This document shows positions 10,190 to 20,394 of a stretch of 64,000 bases of DNA, one piece after another. How positions within the stretch are numbered: position 1 is the first letter of the stretch; each line of letters opens with the position of its first letter. Source of the DNA: Piscicola geometra (taxonomy: Eukaryota; Annelida; Clitellata; Hirudinida; Piscicolidae); NCBI GenBank assembly GCA_943735955.1, contig OX030958.1, positions 2,940,031-3,004,030 on the forward strand, in the 5' to 3' direction. The notes under the pieces were generated by a model. It worked only from the letters and a program-made list of their open reading frames with translations, ran no database searches and had not been told where the DNA came from. Position numbers and translations under genes: made by a program.

Positions 10190-12048
10190 GGCGTAGGCGG
10201 GAATTCTGAAGGATCCTGGGGTTCACTTTTATTTTTTACTTTTTGCATGAAGCTCTGAATGTTAATGAACAGTTTTTTGGTTTATTCAGCCCACCAGACA
10301 CGATCGGAAAAACATTATCTGCTGTAGTAAAAGATGTTCTGATCAGAATTATGCTACCCATAGAAAAACTAAGAGCTCAGACTTATGACGGCGCTGCTAA
10401 CATGAACGGCCGATATAATGGTTGTCAGGCTATCATCAGCAGTGAGCATCTGCTTGCATTGTTTTCCCACTGCTCTACACACTGTGCACATCTTGTTACC
10501 CAGCACACAGCTGCCGCAAATCCCTTTGGGAGCAATTCACTTCAGTTTGTCCAAGAGTTAGGTGCTTTTTACAATCGTTCAGGGAAAGTCAAGAAGCAGT
10601 TTAGTGTTGCTTTAGTGTCTCTTATAATTGACTTTCCTGATGAGCCACTGAATAAGAAGTATAGTATAAAACTTCTTTGTCCTACAAGATGGCTGACCAG
10701 AGTATCTACAGTGTTTTCTGGGCTTGAACATTATGAAGTGGTACTTGTTAGCATGGAATCATTTGCTTCCATTGGTACTGCTGATGAAACAGCTGAAAGG
10801 CTTGAAGCCTTTTTTCAACAGGGCACTACCTCACTGGCCCTCAAGGTAGTTGTTTTGGTGTTTCCACTTCTGGAACAGTTAAACAAGTCGTTGCAGTCAG
10901 CAAGTGCCAAGGTCAGTGGAATGGTTGCAGCGACTGATTCAGTTGTGCAAGAACTGCGTCGCCTACGATCAGATGAACAGTTTAACGCCATTTTCAGAGA
11001 TGTCAACAGAATGGTTTTGGCATATGATCTCAAGCCGATTGCTGTACCTTGGGTGCGAAAGCCGTCACAAAAGTATTGTGGGCGGAGCCCAGCTTATGTA
11101 GCAACAACACCAGAGTAACATTATCGAGCAGCATATTACGCTGTCATAGACATTGCAATCATTCAACTCACAGAAAGGTTCAATCGAGATTCTCCTGGTT
11201 TGCGTTCATACTTGCAGCTGGAGACAATGTTGCTAACTGGTGAAGTGAACCATGATATTTGCAAGCAGTATCGTGAGTTAAATGAAACTGGTTTTTGTTC
11301 ACAGTTAACTATGTTTAAAGACCAGAATGAAATTTAGCACAAACGCAAAAAAAAATGCAAGCTATGATCACGGAAGTCAGACATCTGTTTCCTTAGGTTG
11401 AAAGATTGATCAGATTGTGTGTCCAATAACGTCATGTACTGCAGAAAGATCTTTTAGTGCTTGGCGGCGTCTTAAGACTTGGTTGCGTGCACCTATGACA
11501 CAGCTTCGCTTGAATTCACTGGCCGTTTGTCATGCACATCAGGATATACTTGACAGTTTGGATTTAAAAAGGCTAGTAGAAGAATTTGCTAGTCGGTCAG
11601 ACATTCGAAGGGGTCTTTTTGGAAATTGGAGTAAACGATCGGGGGAGAGAGAACAGGAGGACAAGCAGAGAGGGTATTTTATGTTATCTAAATATACACT
11701 GTGGGCCAAAAAAAAGTAATTATTGTACATTTGTTTATAACTTTGGCAAATTTGAATCTATTTATAAAATTTATTTGATGAAAAATAATAAAAAGTAGTA
11801 AAATCGCTAATGTTTTTATTCAAATCGCTCATAGTGGTAATAGAAAAGTATCTTTATTGAGTATCAAACTTTTTTTAAATGTTTGGTGATACAAATAATA
11901 GAAGTTGATACAAAAAACATTTACACTACAGCAAACAATACTAAATAGTATTGCTGTTACTGTATTGGCCGAAATCTGTTTTTTGATTCCTACCCTGGGG
12001 AAGACCCCCCCCCCCCCCCAAGATTTTCTGCAGATCGCCGCCCCTGCT
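10190..12048 (+). mobile_element. hAT transposon 1, ZMYM1-like transposase, 5' truncated
   Basis: The frame 10243-11118 (291 codons) reads EALNVNEQFFGLFSP, QTYDGAANMNGRYNGCQA, HCSTHCAHL and CPTRWLTR, the RNase H-like core of hAT transposases of the ZMYM1/zinc-finger-MYM type (TYDGAANM carries a catalytic Asp). It stops at 11116, then continues with frameshifts to the hAT dimerisation region in the frame 11417-11719 (CPITSCTAERSFSAWRRLKTW). The right terminal repeat is at 12024-12048 (ctgcagatcgccgcccctg, inward CAGGGGCGGCGATCTGC). The left end is missing. Stops at 11116 and 11335 make it inactive. A second copy on the minus strand lies at 51808-54900. Confidence 0.88.
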
Positions 12049-12540
12049 TATTCGTAACTTTTCAAAGGCTGCGTGTTTCTTTTTTTATGATTAATGTTGA
12101 GCAAGCCGTTTTACGAGAGCATAGGAATAAAACGCAATGACCAAAAAGTTCCATGAACATTAAGTTTAAATAAATTAAAATTTTTCATTAACAAGTTGAT
12201 GATCAATTTAAGAATATTCAATATTCAAAAGTAGTCTTCACTGAAGCCCATTCTTGCATAGCATTACAAGCTAAAAAAACATGTACTCACGAAACTGCCC
12301 TCCATTTCTTCTCATACGAATCTGAGATGAAAGTAAGAAAACTTTCTGCAGACTAAGGATGTCATATAGAGAAATAATATCGATCCAGGACGGCCAACGC
12401 ATGATTACAATACAATTCAATAAATTATTAACGTGGCGCGAGCCCGAAAGAGCTTCAAAACTACTTAAGTACTAATAAAATACTTTCAAAAAGGTATACA
12501 AAAAATCAAATAAATAAATAATAATACAGTTACTACCACT
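12049..12540. other. AT-rich spacer with a short retroelement-tail fragment
   Basis: Around 12431-12475 the sequence taacgtggcgcgagcccg resembles, in reverse, the 3' part of the SINE family seen at 17.1 and 32.2 kb (cgttcgggttatacgccact). Nothing else was recognised. Confidence 0.35.
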
Positions 12541-12548
12541 CATCACCA

Positions 12549-13080
12549 TCATTCACCACACATTCCGACCATCCCCGCATGCAGTAAAGCTTTACAAAAG
12601 CATCTTTTTCGTCTTTGGCTTGACCCTACTCCTGGTTTCGTTGCACTCGCTGTCTTAGTCCAAATTACATGCCTTGCATTACATGTCTCGGTAGTTCTTT
12701 TTCCACTTGCCCAACAATCTATAGGTTTCCGCCTCAACTTAAAGGTCATGACAGAGTCGGAATTGAGCTGTAAGGCCTTGCTGCAGTCGACGATGGCGGC
12801 GTTCAGACGTTGCATATGTTGGCTCGTTTGGCATAGAAACTAGAGTCTCTCCTCCCCTATTGAGTGAAAGACATCTTCGTACAGTGGAACAACTTCATCA
12901 TGTTCTGTATCCAAGTCGTTTTTCAGCCTCTCGATATTGGTCTATATCTTCTCTTTATCCTCTTGCTCTACAGACTTGGCATCCTAATGGCAGTGTAGTT
13001 GGCCTCCGGAAGGTGGAGACTGGAGGCATTACACTGGCATGTCTTCACAAACGTCTCTTGAAGCTCCATTCTTGTTCATA
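12549..13080 (-). pseudogene. Possible TPR/DnaJ co-chaperone pseudogene
   Basis: On the minus strand a fragment reads FYAKRANICN, then LNAAIVDCSKALQLNSDSVM and KLRRKPIDCW. This resembles the tetratricopeptide motif of DNAJC7-type co-chaperones (N-RA, AI-DC-KAL-LD, LRR). Stops and a frame change interrupt it, and I saw no splice sites, so a processed or decayed copy is likely. Only about 40 residues are diagnostic, so another TPR protein is equally possible. Confidence 0.4.
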
Positions 13081-13316
13081 ATTGAGACGGAGCTTTAAGC
13101 GCAAGCGAAGACAATTGAAGAGGTCAGTTCCAAGTCCAGTAAATTACAAATTACGTAAATTCCTACAGACATGAAAATACTCCTACAACTAAATAAACGC
13201 AAGTAATCAATAATTTAATGTTTAAATAGCAAGAACATATGAAATAATCTTAAGCTATAGATTGAAAATTTCCGTCTTCATCAAGCGCCAAATTAATAGG
13301 TTGTAATTGTACTAGG

Positions 13317-14457
13317 CAGTGTTGTTCCAGTTAACTGTAACTGTAACTGAAATGGTAAATTAACTGAAAAATATGATTCAGTTAACTGTAACTTTAACTG
13401 TAACTGTAATTCAATGCATAACTGTAACTGAAATAGAAACTGAAAAACAAGAATACTAACTGAATAGTAACTAAAAAATATCTACTTAAAAAATGGGAAT
13501 CGCTACAATATAAAACATTAGCGGATGCACGTTTTTGAGCAATAATATGATTCATTTATTTTATTCTTCTTGTCCGATTATACATATTTGTATGAAATGT
13601 TTAAGGTTAATATCGGCAGAAAACAAGAAAATGCCGTATGTGCCTATTTTATTTACGAAGCTTCATGCGACAAAAGCGAATGTCAGGTTTCAGAAGAGGA
13701 TGATAATGATAAGGAGAAAGTTACCAAGCAACACACTGTAGTTGATAATTATTTATGTATTTACATTTTAAAATATTATTTACCAAGTTAAGAGCATAAT
13801 TTATAAGCCATTTAAATAATTTCAGTTAAACAGTCGTAAATATGTTGTAAATATATAAGAACAATGTAGAAGATCGAATTCGTAAAGATCTTCAAACTGG
13901 ACATCGCGTTGTCATTAACATGAATTGCTGGACTAAGAAGGGTCTTACACTTTCATGTCTCGGGATCTCAGCACCCTTTTATAATCCATCAATGCGTCGT
14001 GCAATTCAGGTCCTGCTAAATGTTCATTCTGTGTCTCACTCACATAGAAGAGAAATGTTAGCACTTAAATTATTGAGTACCCTTGATTATTAGCTTCTTT
14101 TGCGCAAGACATTGTTTCAGCTCCCTCTTCACAAACGTATGTGGAAAGGGTGTTTTAAGTGTGCGGAGACCTAACTGCAGGGAAAAAAATCGCTTCAGCA
14201 AAAATCTGGAATTGAAGACATTTATGAAAATGAACAGCGTATATTATGAATAATATATTTATATATCTTTTAAATAATTTGACTTTTAAACATTAATTTG
14301 GGCTGTTTTATGAATAAAAATTCATTTTATCTTCATCTTGATTAACTGTAACTGTAACTAAAAAAAGTAACTGAAACTGGAATAGTAACTGAAAAATTAA
14401 ATTTTTCCTAACTGTAACTTGAACTTGAACTGAAAAATCCGAACTGGAAAACCACTG
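13317..14457 (+). mobile_element. hAT transposon with BED finger remnant and perfect 8-bp target duplication
   Basis: The ends CAGTGTTGTTCCAGTT (13317) and, inverted, CAGTGGTTTTCCAGTT (14457) are flanked by the exact duplication GTACTAGG at 13309-13316 and 14458-14465. Subterminal GTAACTGTAACT repeats occur at both ends. The interior encodes a BED-like finger (YEMFKVNIGRKQENAVC at 13570-13791), a transposase core piece (WTKKGLTLSCLGISAPFYNP near 13930) and the C-terminal dimerisation motif (TYVERVFxVCGDL near 14130). Multiple stops make it a dead autonomous copy or an internally deleted derivative of 1.14 kb. Confidence 0.85.
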
Positions 14458-14465
14458 GTACTAGG

Positions 14466-14714
14466 GGAGCGGGGATGGCTTAGTTGGTAGACGTCAGACT
14501 TGCGACTCAAAGGTTACCTGTTCAAATCCCTGATAAGCAACCATGAACTATCATATATCTAGTGTATATGATGCGGTGTTTGCGAGGTATGCATTGAAAG
14601 ATGTGTACATCGTGTGGAGTGGCGCCTCTGGCGCATAAGAAAGATGGTTCTCAGAACCATTGTAACATGGCCTGCGTCTGTCAGACTATGAACGATATAA
14701 ACCACACACAAAAA
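14466..14714 (+). mobile_element. tRNA-derived SINE, family 1b
   Basis: The head ggagcggggatggcttagttggtag supplies a tRNA-like A box, and ggttacctgttcaaatcc a B box. The body contains CATATATCTAGTGTATATG, ggagtggcgcctctggcgca and a 3' end cagactatgaacgatataaacc followed by CA repeats. It abuts the target duplication of the preceding hAT. Inverted copies lie at 25112-25340 and 26052-26311. Confidence 0.8.
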
Positions 14715-16749
14715 AAACTTGTTTTTGGCGTTAAGATTCCCATATTTACCATGTTGTGCTTGTAATTATGGGGGAGCATAAGTAGGCAAAAAATTAAAAA
14801 TTGGAACTTCGTTATGTCCACTTGGAATGGTTAACTAGGTTATTTCATGAATATTTAATATTGGAGGTTGGTACTTTTGATGAAACCCTCCCCCCACCAA
14901 AAAAACTAAATTGAAGATTTAGGCCTAAGATTTTTCAAATGTAAAAAAATCATTAGATAATTTAATTTACTCTTAAAATAATATAATTTTGTAAATATTG
15001 TTCAAAAATAATCGTGCCGCCCACACAACACTGAGTTTCAGCCGTGGCATGAATAAAGTTTTGCAATTGGTTGCAACGGATAAAAAGATATATCAGGTTT
15101 TACAAAGTTTTATGATAAAAATAAACGTTTATAGAGAAAATAAGAATGTAGTTGGATATGCACTTGACATGTGTCTTCAACTGGTGGCTCCCGAGCTCAG
15201 CATAACCCTGTAACCGATTCAATTAGTTTCTCCTCTACCTTGAGTAAATAATGGGATCCAGTGGGCTGTTTTTTTACGAAAATAACAAATTTGGGTTTTT
15301 TCCAAGACAAAATTAGTTCTTATTCACCACTTTAATGATCTCACTGAGCTCTCAAGCCAAAACCCACAGATAAACAATAGCCTAGCCTGTCAGTAAGAGA
15401 AGTTATGAAACCTCCCTATTTCAAGATGTTCTGGTGGTGTTTTTCGGCTTGGATGTGAATTTGGTGTCAAAAGCAGCATTTGAGCACTTGGAGTAAGTCT
15501 ACAAGTTTATTTTTATTATGCAGCCTCTTCTCCAGACGGTTTTAGATAAGCATTATCATAGAGGCTAGGGCATTGATAATTAGGCCTTACCTATGAAGTA
15601 CCCAATCAGTGAGCAGGCTCCTGAAATCGATGACACTCTTGTTCAAAATTTTAGAATGGAGAGGCAGTGTAGTGAGATGAACCATATAATAAAGAAACTA
15701 GTAAGTTGAATGCAGTCAGTAGATCCATCATCCTATAAAAGAGCCCGCAGCCTAGAGATGGACAGATCCCGTCTTTCAGAGGCTTCAAAGCAACGGGTCA
15801 AGCAAAAAAACAGTCTAAACTTATCTAAAGTAAAGAAAAAGAAACTAAGTTTTTTTAAACCAAAATTTAAAAAAAACTGGTTTATAGAAAGAAGCGAAAA
15901 AGACTTAAACTTTTATGTCTGTTAAAATCAAAAGATGATCCTTTCACTGAAAATGAAGAAGTTTAACAATTTTATGAAAATGAAGAAGTTTAACAATTTT
16001 ATGAAAATGAAGAAGTTTAACAATTTTATGAAAATGAAAGTTTCAACCAAGAAAGATTGAAATATATATAAAAACAAAAAAGTTTCAAAAAGTTTGAAAA
16101 AATGTATTTTTCTAGTGAATAAAAGGTTTAACATCTCCCATTTGTGTTTTTTTCAATCGCGGGTGGGGCGGAGGTTATTTTTGACTTAGAAAATTAATTT
16201 TTGTGTCAAACTTCTTGTTAGTTTTTATCATGTCCTAAGTGGACATTTTGAAATGTTGAAATCGATGTTTATGTCCCCCCCCTACTGTAATGCAATAGAC
16301 ATTCAAATAAAAAGAATAAGAAAAGACATATTATTGTTCATAAAACATTTTTTAAAAGTATTTTTTTCCAAATTAAATATAAACATTAAAAAAACTTTTA
16401 TTTTTTTTTGTTCAATTTGTTTAAGCTTACAAAATTGAAATAAATCAATTATCAATAAAATAGTCAATAATCAGGATCTTTCTCGTTAATCTGGTATACT
16501 TTACGGGTAATGGAAGTCACGCATGCACGTACTTAACAGTTTTTGAATGTAAACACATTTTTCTAGAGTTTAAAAAGTGGTCTTAACCGTTTTTGGAAAT
16601 GGAACTTTCTGAAAACATGCTAATGAAGAGAAGTAAGCTAATGAATATAATAACTCAATTTTTTAAAATTTGTATTTAACTTTAATTGTAGATTTCTAAA
16701 ACAATCGAAATGATGAGAAAAATATAGGCTAAAAAGTCAATAGTTTTTG
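14715..16749. other. Unassigned AT-rich stretch
   Basis: Short open stretches (14998-15213, 15710-15925) show no recognisable family. The second is Lys-rich and low in complexity. Apart from the tandem repeat at 15949-16040 I see no gene, splice pattern or transposon end that I can defend. Confidence 0.4.
15949..16040. repeat. 27-bp tandem repeat, three copies
   Basis: The unit gaaaatgaagaagtttaaca plus attttat occurs three times head to tail with essentially no divergence, then degenerates. Being a multiple of three, it keeps a minus-strand frame open with a repeated FIKLLNFFI peptide, which is an artefact of the repeat. Confidence 0.85.
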
Positions 16750-17065
16750 GTTAAAAGTAGAGCTGTGCTTAAATCTACGTTAACTTTCGATTAACGCGTT
16801 AATCAATTAACGACCGTTAAAATTTTTAACGCATTTGAAAAAAATTGACAAATTAAATTTTTTTAATTCATTTAAACCTATCCATATTGAACTGTTTTTT
16901 GCAGTTTTGGGTTCATTGTCAGCAAGTGAACACAAAAACTTCCCTAATTTACTGTCAACAAACGAATGGGAATAATTGTATTTCATCAGACAACTTCACA
17001 TTTCTTATAGATTTGCAACATGGTGAAAAATATCTAAAATTTTCATAGTGTTACTTGCAATTTGC

Positions 17066-17250
17066 TAACGGGTAGCCGAGTCGGTGACGACTCTCGGCTT
17101 GACCAATAATGAAAAGTTCTAGGTTCAAGTGCAGCCAATGCCCTAGTAACCCAGAGGCGCAAATGAAAATATGCAGCCTAAGTGGCCTCGAAGCTCGTTC
17201 GGGTTATACGCCACTATAATACTACTCGTCATTATTTTTCACTTCACACA
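17066..17250 (+). mobile_element. tRNA-derived SINE, family 2
   Basis: The head gggtagccgagtcggtgacg is A-box-like and ctaggttcaagtgc B-box-like. The body ends cgttcgggttatacgccact. A second copy in the same orientation is at 32141-32315. Nested in the hAT at 16758-18513. Confidence 0.75.
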
Positions 17251-17299
17251 AGAAATATGCACTTCAGAAGAAGGTCCAGCTTATGTAATTCGTTTTACA

Positions 17300-17345
17300 C
17301 AATCAATCAATCACTAATTATTTGTATAGCGTCCTTTAGGAATTG
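17300..17345 (-). mobile_element. LINE 3' tail fragment with TGAT repeats
   Basis: caatcaatcaatcactaatt followed by gtatagcgtc is the reverse complement of the LINE terminus at 44637-44680 (gcgctatataaattattagtgattgattg). Only the tail is present. Confidence 0.55.
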
Positions 17346-17629
17346 AACAAAATATCTTTCCTAATTGAAGCAGTAAATGATTAAACAGATTATCCAATGG
17401 TTAAGAATTGCCACATCATTAGACCTCCGATTGAAAAATTTAAAATATTTACAAAAAATTAAAGAGTTAAAGAAACTATTTAAAAAAACTTCAGAAACTA
17501 CACAGCCTTTACCAAACAAAAGACTGCAAACATATTTAACTTCAGATTTTGAAGATTACTTTGTGAATCCTTAAACGTTATAGAACAGAATCTGAGGTAT
17601 GCTTTGAGAGCTTAGTCTTAGTCTTTAGT

Positions 17630-18072
17630 CTTTATAGTGTCTTTGTCTCGACACTTCATATATTTTTCTTCTTCATCTCCCCCTTTCTCTTCTTTCCCTT
17701 TGTCTCCAGATCGCTCCCACACTTCTCAGCACCACTTTTTCCATCCTCCGATCCTCCTCCTGGTAACCAAGGACCCCTTCCATCGGGTCCTGTTTTCCAC
17801 GCTCCCTTCTCCAAACCGTCAGCCATTCTTCTCTCCACTCTTCATACAACCAACACTCTAGCAAAACGTGCCTCTCATTCTTTTCCTCCCCTCAAACACA
17901 CTTCCTATCCTCCTTCTCATACTTCCAGCGCACAATTTCATTATTCCTTACCGTCAAGCTATCCCCCTACACATCATCCAAACTTTCGCTCCATCTGAAC
18001 CATCTACATATTTTTCCAACTTTCTGCTTTCTGACTTCTCCTCACGGTATCTTTTCAGTCTTTCACTTTCCT
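17630..18072 (-). mobile_element. LINE 3' end, copy 1 (shared with 40753-42278)
   Basis: On the minus strand the C-terminal protein fragment reads LECWLYEEWREEWLTVWRRE, then GYQEEDRRMEKVV, nearly the same as the better preserved copy at 40809-41156. The 3' terminus, ctttatagtgtctttgtctc in plus orientation, is identical in both. It is truncated at its 5' end and lies within the Ac-like hAT. Confidence 0.75.
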
Positions 18073-18521
18073 GTAGCTGTCCTATTGTTTGGTGGCAACA
18101 GCACGACGAAGCATATCCGGCTCTTTCGAAACTGGCAAGAAAGCACTTGTCATCTTCTGCAAGTACAGTTCCATGTGAAGGTCTATTCAGCTTGTCATGA
18201 AAAATAGTAAGCGAGAAAAGATTCTCTATAGATCCAAATAATGTTGAAAACTTGTTTGCTTGAGTAACTGGCTCAAAAATGATGTGTGAAAATTGAATTT
18301 TTAATCATTCATAGATTTATTATTTTTTTAATGTGCATTACTTTTATTTAAAAAGTTCCAAGAAAATTATATTTTTAAAAATAAAAATAAAACTATAATA
18401 TACTAATGTCAAATATGCTAAAAACATTGCGTTAAAATACGATTAACGCACGATTAAATTTTTAAATCGAACGATTAACAGTGATTAAAATGTTTAATCG
18501 TGGAACAGCTCTAGTTAAAAG

Positions 18522-18800
18522 ACATTTTGATAAGCTAAATAAAAATAATAAATTTGAAAAATACATTTTAAAGTGCCTACCAAAGATTCTGTCACGGCCT
18601 TAAGTCGACCAGTTAAATTCATTAGCCGAAAGCTGTGGAAAAAGAATCCTACATACATCTTATCTGCGCTGCCTCGATGAGGATGATAATGAATATTACA
18701 CTTAGTTTCAAATTAGCGTTTTCATATTTCTCCGTAAAACACGGACACCGATTTAATTCATTTACTGAAACTCAACAACTTCGGGAAAAAGTTTAGATAG
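18522..18800. other. Downstream flank of inhibitor copy C
   Basis: No gene was recognised. TTTATT at 18802-18807 (minus-strand AATAAA) five bases past the copy C stop is a likely poly(A) signal. Confidence 0.45.
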
Positions 18801-18811
18801 CTTTATTCCAT

Positions 18812-19902
18812 TCAACCATAGACTGGCGGTTTCACAACGATGTCACTGTCATCGACGAAAACTCGAATTCTTTGAATATCCAAGTCCTCCAGCACAGGGG
18901 CATCTTGTGGCAGAATCACCACCTAGAAACGAATTGATCAAGTTACTTTTAATTTCAATTTTTATCTAATCAACCAATAAAATCTGATATTTCTCGAACA
19001 CTTCGTCTCAGCATTTGAAAAGCCTATTAAGGTAATATTATTAGTAATAATTGTTAATAATTATTGGTAATAAATATTGGTAATAATTGGTAATAATTAT
19101 TGCCACCATAATATTGGTCATTCTTATTGTTGTTATTATTATGTTTTGTATATATATTTAAAGTTTGTTTAATAACTCATTTTCCATTAATATCTAACGT
19201 CGGCTTCCGGGTTCTCTTTCAGAATGTATTCCTTGGCTTCAGCGCTGGTCTGCAGGCGTTTTAAAGCAGCTCTCAAATGCAGTCATTTCTTAATAAAAAA
19301 GAAATACAACAACGTTTTTAGTATTGTTTTTGAAATTTTGTCAAAATTAAGGTTTTGTTTAATTACAAACTTAAAATGTCTCAAACCATTCCAACTATTT
19401 CCGAAAAAGCGGCTGGTGGTTCCTTTTTGGGTGAACAGACGTAATATAAAATATTTATCAAAATTTTCATTTTTGCCATTTATAATAAAATAATTAAAAC
19501 TTTAAGTTTTCGAAAAGTTTTATCCGATACCTTTATAAATACATATCTGAAACTAAATTCACTGACTCTTTGAATTTTTAATTAGTTTATAAAAATTTGA
19601 TGAAAGAAGGTTTAAAATATGTTTTTCATTGAAATTCTCACTTCATGAACATCAGGGCAGTGAGAATCCTGGCCATAAATTGGACTGCAACTTTCTGATA
19701 TTGCCACTCTGAACGTGAACAAAGTTCATAATGTTGTCTTTGAAAACAAGAAGTCTTCTTAAACTATAATAACAGTTTATTTTCTCTTGAAAATATAAAT
19801 TTCTACGTTTTAAAAACCATTATGTTCTAATCAAATCATTATTATTGTACAATTAACTCACAAAAAAACAATGAACAGCGCCGTGATGAAAAGGACTTTC
19901 AT
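18812..19902 (-). CDS. Secreted potato inhibitor I family protease inhibitor, copy C, P1 Glu (5 exons)
   Basis: Exons (minus): 19862-19902, 19642-19708, 19387-19422, 19199-19249 and 18812-18922, encoding about 101 residues. The signal peptide starts MKVLFITALFIVF. Exon 2 is the longest of the family (67 bp) and carries two Cys (SCSP, HCPD), a possible disulfide missing elsewhere. Exon 3 ends FSEIVGM, and exon 4 is TSAEAKEYILKENPEAD. Exon 5 has VVILPQDAPV, QRIRVFVDDSD and PVYG before the stop. By position, P1 is Glu and P1' Asp (PVLE/DLDIQRIR), and PEGS is replaced by PQDA. The exon 3 acceptor (AAAAAG) has a poor pyrimidine tract, so that junction is the least certain. The likely target is a protease that cleaves after acidic residues, but this is inferred from P1 alone. 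Confidence 0.84.
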
Positions 19903-19972
19903 GCTGGAAATAATTATTTTATTACTTTAAACCTAGATTCAAGCTTCATAATTTAAAGCGTGTTTTCTATTT

Positions 19973-19980
19973 GTTTTATA
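19973..19980 (-). promoter_or_regulatory. TATA box of inhibitor copy C
   Basis: TATAAAAC on the minus strand, about 71 bp upstream of the ATG at 19902. Confidence 0.6.
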
Positions 19981-20394
19981 GGGAACTAAAGCTTCAAAGT
20001 CCAAAAAAATATTAAAGTTTATTCAGATTTGCATTGAAATAAATAAAATGTAAAAAATATGTTTAAATAATCACTCTCAATAAAGTTAATTTGCAGCCCT
20101 AGAACGAAATTATGATAAATTGAATTATTAGAATTAAAATATTCAAAACTCGCTCCCCTGACACGCTTGTAGACACTCTCCGTGTGTCAGCACAAAGACT
20201 TTGGACCAGAAGGAATCCTGCACCTGGAGAAGAAGCTAAATGTCTTATTTTTTAGCGATTAATGTTATACGATGTATTAGATGGGAATGAAATGTTTCAC
20301 CCAGGAAATTTCATAAATGGATTCAAACAGAAATTCAAAACTAAAATCAACTAATAAAATTGATTATCAATTCAAGAATATTCATCATCTCCTG
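19981..20394. other. Spacer upstream of copy C
   Basis: AT-rich. A less AT-rich piece at 20155-20245 (cacgcttgtagacactctcc) could be a decayed coding or retroelement fragment but is too short to identify. Confidence 0.35.

Larger units (their letters stand above)
16758..18513 (+). mobile_element. Ac-like hAT transposon with perfect 8-bp target duplication, hosting nested insertions
   Basis: TAGAGCTGTGC at the left end and ACAGCTCTA at the right end are flanked by the exact duplication GTTAAAAG (16750-16757 and 18514-18521). Subterminal GTTAAC/GATTAACG motifs occur at both ends. Near 18080-18200 the plus strand encodes the hAT dimerisation region of the ZBED/Ac type (IVWWQQHDEAYPALSKLARK, then ASTVPCEGLFS). 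The element has been filled with a SINE (17066-17250), a LINE 3' tail (17300-17345) and a second LINE 3' end (17630-18072). A related shorter element is at 30455-31271. Confidence 0.85.

Noticed and set aside
10815..11243. Extra frames overlapping the hAT transposase on both strands
   Set aside because: Shadows of the 10243-11118 transposase frame.
12860..13081. Plus-strand 73-codon frame
   Set aside because: Lies opposite the TPR-like pseudogene and has no domain or splice support.
14466..14560. Possible functional tRNA genes at SINE heads (also 17066, 32141, 38362)
   Set aside because: A and B boxes are present, but the sequence continues into a shared SINE body, and acceptor stems do not pair convincingly.
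15928..16134. Repeated FIKLLNFFI peptide
   Set aside because: Product of the 27-bp tandem repeat, whose length is a multiple of three.
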